A stretch of DNA of 6,006 nt from Lachnospiraceae bacterium UBA3821 (GTDB lineage Bacteria; Bacillota; Clostridia; Lachnospirales; Lachnospiraceae): NCBI GenBank assembly GCA_002368865.1, contig DFDT01000092.1, forward strand, positions 1 to 6,006, in the 5' to 3' direction. This document shows, in pieces, positions 1 to 5,310 of the stretch (its first letter is position 1; every line of letters begins with the position of its first letter). Both the position numbers and the translations under genes were made by a program. The notes beneath the pieces were generated by a model. That model made no database searches, was not told where the DNA came from, and worked only from the letters and a program-made list of their open reading frames with translations.

Positions 1-563
1 CAACCAGCAACTTTTACGAATACCTGAAGGAATTGAAGATCGTGGTCACCAGGGTGGAGGCGGACAAGCATCTGAAGCGTCTGGAGGACATGGTCAACAA
101 GACCAACCAGTTCAATCTGACCACGGTACGCCATACCATGAGCGAGTTGCAGCAGTTGTTAAATGATCCTTATCAAAAGCTGTTCGCCTACCGGGTGGAA
201 GACCGCTTCGGCGACAACGGCGTGGTGGCAGCGGTGATCGTGGATATGTCCCAGTCGGTGCCGGTGATCGAGGAGTTTCTGATGAGCTGCCGCGTGATGG
301 GCAAAAATGTGGAGTATGGTATCTTAAAGGACGTGGAGCTGGAGATGCTGGACGAGCATTTCACCAAGCTGCGCGGATACTATATCCCCACGGCGAAGAA
401 CAAGCCGGTGGAGGATTTTTATGCGAAAGCCGGCTATGAGATGCTGGGCGAGCGGGCCGACGGCACAAAGGTCTATGAGGTGGATCTGACCAAAGCTCCC
501 CTCAGGGAGTTTGTGGGACAGATGGTGCTTCAGAATATCAAGATCAAGGAGATTCCGCTGTAA
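1..563 (+). CDS. FkbH-like HAD-IIIC family protein, 3' end only (5' truncated by window)
   Basis: The reading frame is open from base 3 and the gene clearly begins upstream; the first in-window TTG (33) is internal, because residues before it (TSNFYEYLKEL) continue the same domain. The 186 visible residues carry the FkbH signature: NKTNQFNLTT at residues 32-41, closing the HAD-IIIC part, then a GNAT-like C-terminal domain with RFGDNG (68-73), SCRVMG (95-100), YIPTAKN (127-133) and FYAKAGYE (139-146). FkbH proteins are HAD-superfamily enzymes best known for loading a glyceryl unit from 1,3-bisphosphoglycerate onto an acyl carrier protein in polyketide pathways. Relatives in gut Clostridia are often of unknown role. 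The catalytic DxD motif would lie upstream and cannot be checked, nor can the presence of a carrier protein or ketosynthase partner. No clear terminator hairpin follows the stop codon. Family assignment is firm; substrate is unknown. Confidence 0.85.
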   Translation, partial: TSNFYEYLKELKIVVTRVEADKHLKRLEDMVNKTNQFNLTTVRHTMSELQQLLNDPYQKLFAYRVEDRFGDNGVVAAVIVDMSQSVPVIEEFLMSCRVMGKNVEYGILKDVELEMLDEHFTKLRGYYIPTAKNKPVEDFYAKAGYEMLGERADGTKVYEVDLTKAPLREFVGQMVLQNIKIKEIPL

Positions 564-576
564 AGTTGTTTCAGGC

Positions 577-605
577 TTTACAAGTAAGATGTTATTTGAT
601 AAAAT
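577..605 (+). promoter_or_regulatory. Sigma-A type promoter with extended -10, upstream of the ATPase gene
   Basis: TTTACA (577-582, five of six matches to TTGACA) is followed by a 17-base spacer and TAAAAT (600-605, five of six to TATAAT). A TGn extended -10 element sits directly before it (TGA at 597-599). Transcription would start near 612, inside the ATTTATGAA repeat array, so the array would span the start site and the 5' leader. It probably drives the ATPase gene and perhaps the membrane genes behind it. Confidence 0.65.
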
Positions 606-606
606 T

Positions 607-684
607 ATTTATGAAGATTTATGAAAGAAATTTTGATTTATGAAGATTTATGAAAGAAATTTCGATTTATGAAAATTTATGAAA
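607..684 (+). repeat. Six phased copies of ATTTATGAA (29-bp tandem repeat, about 2.6 units)
   Basis: ATTTATGAA occurs at 607, 617, 636, 646, 665 and 675, with start-to-start spacings of 10, 19, 10, 19 and 10. This is a 29-bp unit containing two copies: units begin at 611 and 640, differ by one base (TTTT versus TTTC), and a degenerate third begins at 669. The copies are direct and contiguous, so this is not a CRISPR array. The array lies between a strong promoter and the ATPase start. It could be an operator for a multimeric DNA-binding protein, possibly the downstream ATPase itself, or simply a replication-slippage product. Each copy contains an ATG, including the one at 679 that could be mistaken for the gene start. 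Confidence 0.85.
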
Positions 685-686
685 AT

Positions 687-699
687 GAGAAAGGCAACG
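687..699 (+). promoter_or_regulatory. Ribosome binding site that favours the ATG at 700
   Basis: GAGAAAGG (687-694) lies five bases before the in-frame ATG at 700. The alternative starts at 679 and 685 have only repeat sequence upstream and no Shine-Dalgarno match, so the ATG at 700 is preferred. Confidence 0.6.
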
Positions 700-1740
700 A
701 TGAAAAAAGATAATCCATTTACCTTAACTTTTGGGAAGCAACCGATTGAATATATATCCCGCTATGAAAGTACAGACAGGGTCATCAGCACATTTACAGC
801 AGAGCATCCGGTCAGTCAGGCATACCTGATTGAAGGTATCAGGGGAAGCGGAAAAACTGTGTTAATGACAACCATCGCCAATGAGTTGAAAGAGAAAAGC
901 GATTGGGTTGTGGTTGATCTGAACGCAACACAGGATCTGGTGGAGGACTTGTGCATGAGACTGGCTGATTCCTGTAAGAAAGCACCGGAACTTGTGGAAG
1001 CGGGTATCAACATTTCGTTTGCCGGATATGGTGTAGGATTCAACGGCAGTACGCAACCGCGGGATGATATCAGTGCGATAGAGGAACTTCTGCATGTAAT
1101 GCATAAGAAGCAAAAGAGAGTACTGATTACGATAGATGAGGTTATGCAGGGACACAATATGAGATATTTTGCAAGTCAATTTCAAATTTGGATCCGGAAG
1201 GATTATCCCATATTTTTGCTTATGACGGGATTGTATGAAAATATTTATGCGATCCAAAATGATCCTGCATTGACATTTTTGCTGCGGACACCCAAGATTC
1301 ACCTGGAGCCGTTGAGTATGTATCAGATTGCAAAGCAATATAGGAGTATATTCCAGATTGGCGCAGCGGAGGCCAGGGAGTTGGCTGATATCACAAAGGG
1401 ATATGCATTTGCGTTTCAGGCGTTGGGGATGTTATATTACGAATATCGCGAGACGGAAGACCTAAAAGATATACTCGAAAAATTAGATGATATGCTGGAT
1501 GATTTTGTATATAAAAAGATCTGGGAGACGCTTTCTGCGCAGGACAGACAGATTGTACAGACCATGCCGGAGGGTGAAATTAAGGTTGGCGAGTTGTGCG
1601 GGAAATTATCTATGACTTCATCGGTATTTTCAAAGTATCGGGAGAGGCTTTTAAAAAAAGGAATTATTTGTGCTACGAAGCATGGTTTTGTAGCATTGGC
1701 ACTGCCAAGATTTTCGGGGATCGTGCAGAACTATGGTTGA
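700..1740 (+). CDS. P-loop AAA-type ATPase with C-terminal winged-helix-like region, function unknown
   Basis: This is a 346-residue protein from the ATG at 700 (353 if translation began at 679). Numbering from 700, the Walker A motif GIRGSGKT is at about 46-53, Walker B VLITIDE at about 141-147, a sensor-1-like LLMTG at about 173-177, and a possible arginine finger in FLLRTPKI near 196. The last 70 or so residues (EGEIKVGELCGKLSMTSSVFSKYRERLLKKGII) read like a winged helix, so the architecture resembles Orc1/Cdc6-like or archaeal-type AAA ATPases that bind DNA. No nuclease, toxin or transposase domain is visible. The gene is distinctly more AT-rich than the FkbH and acetyltransferase genes and follows a repeat-laden promoter, which suggests horizontal acquisition. 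It ends 27 bases before the next gene, so co-transcription is likely. The ATPase fold is firm; the biological role is unknown. Confidence 0.8.
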   Translation: MKKDNPFTLTFGKQPIEYISRYESTDRVISTFTAEHPVSQAYLIEGIRGSGKTVLMTTIANELKEKSDWVVVDLNATQDLVEDLCMRLADSCKKAPELVEAGINISFAGYGVGFNGSTQPRDDISAIEELLHVMHKKQKRVLITIDEVMQGHNMRYFASQFQIWIRKDYPIFLLMTGLYENIYAIQNDPALTFLLRTPKIHLEPLSMYQIAKQYRSIFQIGAAEARELADITKGYAFAFQALGMLYYEYRETEDLKDILEKLDDMLDDFVYKKIWETLSAQDRQIVQTMPEGEIKVGELCGKLSMTSSVFSKYRERLLKKGIICATKHGFVALALPRFSGIVQNYG

Positions 1741-1767
1741 TCCATAGGGGTAAAAGGAGCAGTATTC

Positions 1768-2400
1768 ATGAATAAACAAAAAATAGGACGAGTTTTTCTG
1801 TATGTTTTGTCGGTTGTTTATGTGATCGGTATGTATAGTTATCCGGTCTTGTTTTACATTTCCCTTTCGGCGGGAGCCCGGGGCAGCGAAATTACGATTG
1901 ACCTAAACGGCTGGGTGCGGGTCTTCTTTATGGTACTGCCGTTAGCGCTGGGGCTTGTCAATCTGATCACGGTGATCATCAACAAAGACCTGGAAAGGTC
2001 GTGCTTTTTAAACTGCGCGATGCTCATCAAATATCTATTGATGCCGTTTTATCTGTTTGGCGGACTCTGTGTGGTTCTGGCATGGCTGATCCTGTTTATT
2101 CCGGTGCCCGGGGTGAATTTCCTGGGACCGATCATCGGGATCACACTGGCAGTGATGGGCTACACGGGACTGGTCGGCGCGGCACCTTTTTCCCTGGCTT
2201 ATATCATAAAGGCAGGGCAGGACAAAAAGCATCCGGTATGGTTGTGTGTGTTGTCCGGTTGTGGGCAGTTTGTTTTTACGCTAGATGTGATCACCATCAT
2301 GATTCTGTCGTTCAAAGAGGGAAAGGGGCGGTTTGCGACAATCGCAGCCGTGGCGATGGTGGTATTGTTTATAGCAGCTATTCTTTTTGTCATGCTGTAA
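1768..2400 (+). CDS. Six-helix membrane protein, function unknown
   Basis: A 210-residue hydrophobic protein with about six predicted membrane segments, at roughly residues 9-33, 50-71, 84-112, 117-148, 157-181 and 188-210. Short charged turns separate them, for example NKDLERS (72-78), KAGQDKKHP (148-156) and KEGKGR (183-188). No transporter, protease or enzyme motif is recognisable to me. The start is well supported: AAAGGAG at 1753-1759 lies eight bases before the ATG. It follows the ATPase by 27 bases and precedes another membrane gene by 48 bases, so the three could form one transcript. I do not recognise a named family. A role as a small integral membrane partner of a neighbour is only a guess. 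Confidence 0.75.
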   Translation: MNKQKIGRVFLYVLSVVYVIGMYSYPVLFYISLSAGARGSEITIDLNGWVRVFFMVLPLALGLVNLITVIINKDLERSCFLNCAMLIKYLLMPFYLFGGLCVVLAWLILFIPVPGVNFLGPIIGITLAVMGYTGLVGAAPFSLAYIIKAGQDKKHPVWLCVLSGCGQFVFTLDVITIMILSFKEGKGRFATIAAVAMVVLFIAAILFVML

Positions 2401-2448
2401 GAGAAATATAGGTACGATTTAAGACGGACAAGGCAGAGGGGCACAGAA

Positions 2449-2886
2449 ATGTTTTTAGAGATATTGGCCAAGATTGACGATGTGATGTATTACCCGATCC
2501 TGATCATTATCATGGCGGTGGCACTCATCGTGATCGTGCTGCACCTGCCCAATCTTCCGCATATGTTCAGTATGATCTTTTGGGATGCCTTTGATTTTCA
2601 TGCCATTCTGGCCGGCGTTTCCGGATCCATGCTCTTGTGTACGGCGACGGCGCTGATGTGTTTAAGCTCCGGCGTGGAGATCTCGGAGGAGGTCAACGGT
2701 ACACCCTATGTGGACAATGCGCTGATCTATATGAACGGGAAGAAACGTCCGGGGAATCTGTTTAGGAAGATTTTTTATGCGGTATGCGTGCTGATCATCT
2801 TTTTCGGGGCGGTGATCCCGATGGGGGCGGCATGGGCTGCGGCGGATATCGGAATGGACGCGGGGAAACTCAGCTTTTGGAAGTAG
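2449..2886 (+). CDS. Small three-helix membrane protein, possibly a remnant of an alanine/sodium symporter
   Basis: A 145-residue protein with three hydrophobic segments at about 13-32, 49-73 and 106-130. AGAGGGG (2435-2441) sits seven bases before the ATG. Short blocks recall, in the right order, pieces of AGCS-family (AlsT/DagA-like) sodium:amino-acid symporters: FWDAFDFHAILAGVSGS (44-60), CTATALMCLSSGV (64-76), and LFRKIF with FFGAV and AAWAAAD (102-132), like the family's YRI..GA...LAW..AD block. AGCS transporters normally have about 450 residues and 10-11 helices, so if related this gene has lost most of the core, including the sodium and substrate site. The frame is intact and has a good ribosome binding site, so it may still be expressed. 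The relationship comes from reading motifs by eye and could be chance in hydrophobic sequence. It may instead be an unrelated small membrane protein. Confidence 0.6.
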   Translation: MFLEILAKIDDVMYYPILIIIMAVALIVIVLHLPNLPHMFSMIFWDAFDFHAILAGVSGSMLLCTATALMCLSSGVEISEEVNGTPYVDNALIYMNGKKRPGNLFRKIFYAVCVLIIFFGAVIPMGAAWAAADIGMDAGKLSFWK

Positions 2887-2890
2887 GAAT

Positions 2891-2902
2891 GAGGTGCATA
2901 TC
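2891..2902 (+). promoter_or_regulatory. Ribosome binding site that selects the ATG at 2903
   Basis: GAGGTG (2891-2896) matches the 16S anti-Shine-Dalgarno and is six bases before the ATG at 2903. The in-frame GTG at 2894 lies inside this site and is therefore unlikely to be the start. Confidence 0.65.
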
Positions 2903-3493
2903 ATGACAGAAAAAGAAAAGATGCTGTTGCAAAAATTATATGACGCGAATTATGACCCGAGTCTGCTGGAGGAGCGGAAGCGGGCGAAAGATCTGTGCTA
3001 TGAATACAATCAGCTGCGGCCGTCCGATGAGGAGGGGCAGACCGCGCTTATGAAGAAGATTCTGGGCAAGACCAAAGGCGCATTCTGTATCGTTGCGCCC
3101 TTTTGGTGTGACTATGGTTATAATATCGAGATCGGGGAGAATTTTTTTGCCAATCATAATCTGGTGATCCTGGACGGGGCGAAAGTAAAGTTCGGTGACA
3201 ATGTGTTTATCGCGCCGGACTGCGGCTTTCACACAGCGGGGCATCCGATTGATCATGAGCGCAGAAATCAGGGTTTGGAGTATGCCTGGCCGATCACGGT
3301 AGGGGATAATGTATGGATTGGCGCCGGTGTGCAGGTGATGCCGGGTGTGACCATCGGAAACGATGTGGTGATCGGCGGCGGGAGCGTCGTCACGAAAGAC
3401 ATTCCGGATCACAGTGTGGCGTACGGAAATCCCTGCAGAGTGGTGCGTAAGATCACGGAGGCGGACAGGGAACGCTGCTGGGACAGGCAGTAA
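2903..3493 (+). CDS. maa: Maltose/galactoside O-acetyltransferase family (left-handed beta helix)
   Basis: A 196-residue hexapeptide-repeat acetyltransferase, the normal size for the Maa/LacA/NodL group, which moves an acetyl group from acetyl-CoA to a sugar hydroxyl in the cytosol. The N-terminal Maa/LacA helical cap is present (EKEKMLLQKLYDANYDP, then LCYEYNQLRP). It is followed by hexapeptide turns from about residue 70 (YGYNIEIGENFFANHNLVILD). The catalytic histidine sits in HTAGHPID (H114 from the ATG). The tail has the typical WIGAGVQVMPGVTIG repeats and AYGNPCRVVRKI closing motif. It begins 16 bases after the small membrane gene and is probably in the same transcript. It ends with tandem stops TAA-TAG, 12 bases from the convergent prenyltransferase-like gene. 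Family is firm. The exact acceptor (maltose, galactoside, or a cell-surface sugar) cannot be read from the sequence, so the gene symbol is a family label. Confidence 0.9.
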   Translation: MTEKEKMLLQKLYDANYDPSLLEERKRAKDLCYEYNQLRPSDEEGQTALMKKILGKTKGAFCIVAPFWCDYGYNIEIGENFFANHNLVILDGAKVKFGDNVFIAPDCGFHTAGHPIDHERRNQGLEYAWPITVGDNVWIGAGVQVMPGVTIGNDVVIGGGSVVTKDIPDHSVAYGNPCRVVRKITEADRERCWDRQ

Positions 3494-3505
3494 TAGCAGG
3501 GCAAT

Positions 3506-4129
3506 CTACCCGCCCAGCGTCACATCCTGGCGGGCGTACCAGTCGATGGCGTCCCGCAGATCGGAGTTACGGTAATCCGGCCAGTAGCGGTCAATAACAT
3601 AAAAATCCGAGTACACGGACTGAATGGGCAGAAAGCCGGAAAGCCTCCGCATACCGCCCCAACGCACGATCAGGTCTATGCGGGAGACATCGGCGGAGTA
3701 GGGCATGCCGTCCTGACGGATGTGGGACAAATCCCACTGCCAGCCGTAATTGACCAGAAAATTAAGCTTGATGCCGCCACCGTTTATGGCGGTTCTTGTG
3801 GTGTAGGGAGCAAGCTCCCCCGGAAAACATTTGGAACTTTGGTCGCCCAGGACTAACAGATCCGCGCCCTCTTTGGTGAGCAGCTGTACCGCGTCCACAC
3901 AGGCTGCCCGGAATGCCTCGAACTGCACTTTGGGGCGCTTGCAGTTGTCTGTGGTGAAGCCGTAGTAGGTGAGCTCCTCAATGTCCAGCTCTTTTGCCTT
4001 GCGCACGAGCTGAAGTCCGGGGGCGAGTCCGTAAGCATAGCCGTCTTCTTTGTTCAATCCATGTTCTGCAGCCCAGCGTCTGTTGCCGTCAGGTATGATG
4101 CCGATGTGTCGCGGTTTCGTTTTTTTCAT
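3506..4129 (-). CDS. Short, divergent undecaprenyl diphosphate synthase-family (cis-prenyltransferase-like) protein
   Basis: A 207-residue protein, against about 240-255 for ordinary UppS, which makes the C55 lipid carrier from isopentenyl diphosphate. The fold markers are present: RHIGIIPDGNRRWA (7-20) with the catalytic aspartate D14, GFTTDNCKRP (57-66, canonical FSTENWKRP), LNFLVNYGW (122-130), DLIVRWGGMRRLSGFLPIQ (152-170, canonical LIRTGGExRxSNFLLWQ) and YSDFYV.....WPDY (173-186). Differences lie at important places: the usual GHxxG histidine is Tyr (GYAYG, 30-34), the tryptophan of NWKRP is Cys, TGGE is WGGM, and the metal-binding glutamate of YSE is Asp. About 25 residues are missing between the NYG motif and the DLIVR block. 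It is therefore likely a paralogue with altered chain length or substrate rather than the housekeeping enzyme. The start ATG has AGGAAAGG (4141-4148, minus strand) about 11 bases upstream. It is divergent from the nagB operon. Confidence 0.85.
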   Translation of the reverse strand: MKKTKPRHIGIIPDGNRRWAAEHGLNKEDGYAYGLAPGLQLVRKAKELDIEELTYYGFTTDNCKRPKVQFEAFRAACVDAVQLLTKEGADLLVLGDQSSKCFPGELAPYTTRTAINGGGIKLNFLVNYGWQWDLSHIRQDGMPYSADVSRIDLIVRWGGMRRLSGFLPIQSVYSDFYVIDRYWPDYRNSDLRDAIDWYARQDVTLGG

Positions 4130-4183
4130 GAGTCAGTGATCCTTTCCTGAGATGTATTTCTAAGATGTATTATGAAATAACAC

Positions 4184-4212
4184 TTTAATTTTTAGTACAC
4201 ATATGATATACT
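4184..4212 (+). promoter_or_regulatory. Candidate promoter of the ribozyme-nagB operon
   Basis: TATACT (4207-4212) is one base from the -10 consensus and carries an upstream TG at 4204-4205, giving an extended -10. The -35 is weak (TTTAAT, 4184-4189, 17-base spacer), as is common for extended -10 promoters. Transcription would begin near 4219, giving a leader of about 60 bases before the ribozyme cleavage site and 300 before the nagB start. TATAAA at 4231-4236 is a less convincing alternative. Confidence 0.45.
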
Positions 4213-4240
4213 ATTTTAGATTATTTTTAATATAAAATAA

Positions 4241-4274
4241 CAATTCTGCCCCTGGAAGGAGGAGAAGGGGATTG
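4241..4274 (+). other. Purine-rich-loop hairpin just upstream of the ribozyme cleavage site
   Basis: CCCCT (4249-4253) can pair with AGGGG (4266-4270), and CAAT (4241-4244) with ATTG (4271-4274), leaving a four-base bulge (4245-4248). The loop is all purine and contains AAGGAGG without a following start codon. It would lie on the 5' fragment released by cleavage. Its function is unknown. Confidence 0.4.
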
Positions 4275-4279
4275 TTATT

Positions 4280-4449
4280 AGCGCCAGGCCCTGAGAGGGT
4301 GACGAGGAATGACAGCGATCGAAAGACTCGGCGGATGCTGTCACGGTCACAAAATGTGAGCGACCACAAAATGTGAGGGATCACATTTAACCGCAGATCG
4401 TAAGGGAAAGAGGAAAAAGCAGAATAAAAACTGTAACAGAGGTTTTCCT
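4280..4449 (+). ncRNA. glmS self-cleaving ribozyme (glucosamine-6-phosphate responsive)
   Basis: The conserved core is present in order. The cleavage site is A4280|G4281 followed by GCGCCAG. GACGAGG follows at 4301-4307, then ATCGA (4318-4322), CTCGGCGGATG (4327-4337) and GTAAGG (4400-4405). The helices can be drawn: P1 GCCCT/AGGGT (4288-4292/4296-4300, very short), P2 TGACAGC/GCTGTCA (4310-4316/4337-4343), P2.1 CGCC/GGCG (4282-4285/4330-4333), P3 CGGTC/GATCG (4344-4348/4396-4400), P4 AGGAAAA/TTTTCCT (4411-4417/4443-4449), and P4.1 GCAG/CTGT (4419-4422/4431-4434) followed by the typical AACAGAG. In characterised cases glucosamine-6-phosphate is the cofactor for cleavage and the 5'-hydroxyl product mRNA is degraded, lowering expression. 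The gene controlled here is nagB rather than glmS. The P3 loop is enlarged. Identification is from sequence and pairing by eye. Confidence 0.9.
4348..4398 (+). repeat. 17-bp tandem repeat forming an expanded P3 region of the ribozyme
   Basis: Units begin at 4348, 4365 and 4382. The first two share CACAAAATGTGAG exactly; the third keeps CACA and the final GAT but is otherwise diverged. Each full unit holds the small palindrome CACA-AAA-TGTG. The second and third units together form an eight-base-pair stem, AAATGTGA/TCACATTT (4369-4376/4381-4388), capped by a GGGA tetraloop of the GNRA type. The insert lies inside the P3 helix, where other glmS ribozymes have a short loop, so the core should remain able to fold. 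Confidence 0.75.
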
Positions 4450-4503
4450 AGTGCGGCAGCGAATATTTTTCGCAAAAAATCAATAAAATATGCTGAAAAC
4501 GTT

Positions 4504-4518
4504 AAGGAGAATGACAAT
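4504..4518 (+). promoter_or_regulatory. Ribosome binding site of nagB
   Basis: AAGGAGA (4504-4510) lies eight bases before the ATG at 4519 and 55 bases after the last ribozyme helix. The spacer can form CAGC/GCTG plus ATATTTT/AAAATAT (4457-4469/4485-4495), leaving this site unpaired. Confidence 0.8.
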
Positions 4519-5310
4519 ATGAGGGTTGTAATACAGGACAACTATGAGAAAATGTGTAAATGGGCTGCGGATTATATTGTAGCAAAGATCCAGGCACACA
4601 AGGAGGATCGTCCTTTTGTACTTGGGTTGCCCACCGGTTCCAGTCCCATTGGCGTCTATCAGGAGCTGGTGAGACAAAACAAGGCGGGAAAGGTGTCTTT
4701 CGCCAATGTGGTTACTTTTAACATGGATGAGTACCTTGGACTTCCCAGAGAGCATGACCAGAGTTACTGGTACTTCATGCACGACAATTTCTTTGATCAT
4801 CTGGTGGATATGAAGCCGGAGAATATCAACATTCTGAACGGTATGACGGACGATCCGGAAGGGGAGTGCGCAAGATATGAGGCGAAGATCGCTTCCTATG
4901 GCGGGATTGATCTGTTCATGGGCGGTATCGGCGTGGACGGCCACATTGCGTTTAATGAGCCCTTTACAAGTCTGGCATCCCGCACGGGTGTGCGTGATCT
5001 GACCACAGATACCCGTATTGTTAATTCCCGTTTCTTCGGAAACGATCCGGAGAAAGTACCTGCACAGGCATTGTCTGTGGGTGTGGGAACCGTGACGGAT
5101 TCCAAGGAGGTATTGATCCTCATCAACGGACATAACAAAGCACGTGCGCTGGCAGCGACCGTAGAGGGCGGCGTAAGCCAGAAATGGACATGTTCTGCAT
5201 TACAGATGCACAACGGCGCGATCATCGCGTGCGATGAGGCAGCCTGCGGCGAGCTGACAGTGGATACCTATAAGTATTTTCTCGATATCGAGAAGAAAGA
5301 GAGGCTGTAA
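4519..5310 (+). CDS. nagB: Glucosamine-6-phosphate deaminase (NagB), ribozyme-controlled
   Basis: A 263-residue protein (E. coli NagB has 266) that interconverts glucosamine-6-phosphate and fructose-6-phosphate plus ammonia in the cytosol. Seen: the phosphate loop GLPTGSSP (36-43), FNMDEYLGLP (67-76) with catalytic D70, GGIGVDGHIAFNEP (135-148) with D140, H142 and E147 matching E. coli D141, H143 and E148, SRFF (170-173), and KWTCSALQMH (222-231). It resembles the E. coli/human GNPDA type more than the shorter B. subtilis NagB. In the allosteric N-acetylglucosamine-6-phosphate site, E. coli R158 corresponds to G157 here and K160 to R159, so classical activation may be lost. It follows a glmS ribozyme, and its stop overlaps the next start (TAATG). 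That context, with GlmM downstream, suggests it works in the synthetic, aminating direction. This is inference; the family assignment itself is firm. Confidence 0.95.
   Translation: MRVVIQDNYEKMCKWAADYIVAKIQAHKEDRPFVLGLPTGSSPIGVYQELVRQNKAGKVSFANVVTFNMDEYLGLPREHDQSYWYFMHDNFFDHLVDMKPENINILNGMTDDPEGECARYEAKIASYGGIDLFMGGIGVDGHIAFNEPFTSLASRTGVRDLTTDTRIVNSRFFGNDPEKVPAQALSVGVGTVTDSKEVLILINGHNKARALAATVEGGVSQKWTCSALQMHNGAIIACDEAACGELTVDTYKYFLDIEKKERL

Noticed and set aside
611..682. Tandem leader peptides (MKIYERNFDL encoded twice, at 611 and 640)
   Set aside because: The identical peptides follow from the DNA repeat. None of these ATGs has a Shine-Dalgarno sequence, and the 29-base period shifts the frame each time.
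607..684. CRISPR array
   Set aside because: The 29-bp units are within CRISPR repeat length but are directly contiguous, with no spacers.
2001..2411. Plus-strand frame overlapping the six-helix membrane gene
   Set aside because: It lies in an alternative frame of a better-supported gene and encodes a low-complexity, His/Gly/Arg-rich product typical of shadow frames.
3509..3534. Shared terminator between the convergent genes
   Set aside because: CCCGCC-AG can pair with CTGGCGGG around a nine-base loop, but one base bulges, the stem is inside the coding end of the minus-strand gene, and no T-tract follows on either strand.
4169..4197. Minus-strand promoter for the prenyltransferase-like gene
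   Set aside because: CATAAT (4169-4174, minus strand) is an acceptable -10, but the only -35 at proper spacing is TACTAA, too weak to call.
4372..4385. CRP/FNR-like palindrome TGTGA-TCACA
   Set aside because: The spacing is four bases rather than six, and the sequence is explained as the hairpin stem in the ribozyme P3 insert.
4457..4495. Terminator after the ribozyme
   Set aside because: The stem CAGC/GCTG plus ATATTTT/AAAATAT, or the alternative GCGAA/TTCGC, has no T-run on its 3' side. It lies just before a functional-looking ribosome binding site.
4480..5133. Long open frame on the minus strand opposite nagB
   Set aside because: It is antisense to a strongly conserved nagB, shows no recognisable motif and has no ribosome binding site.
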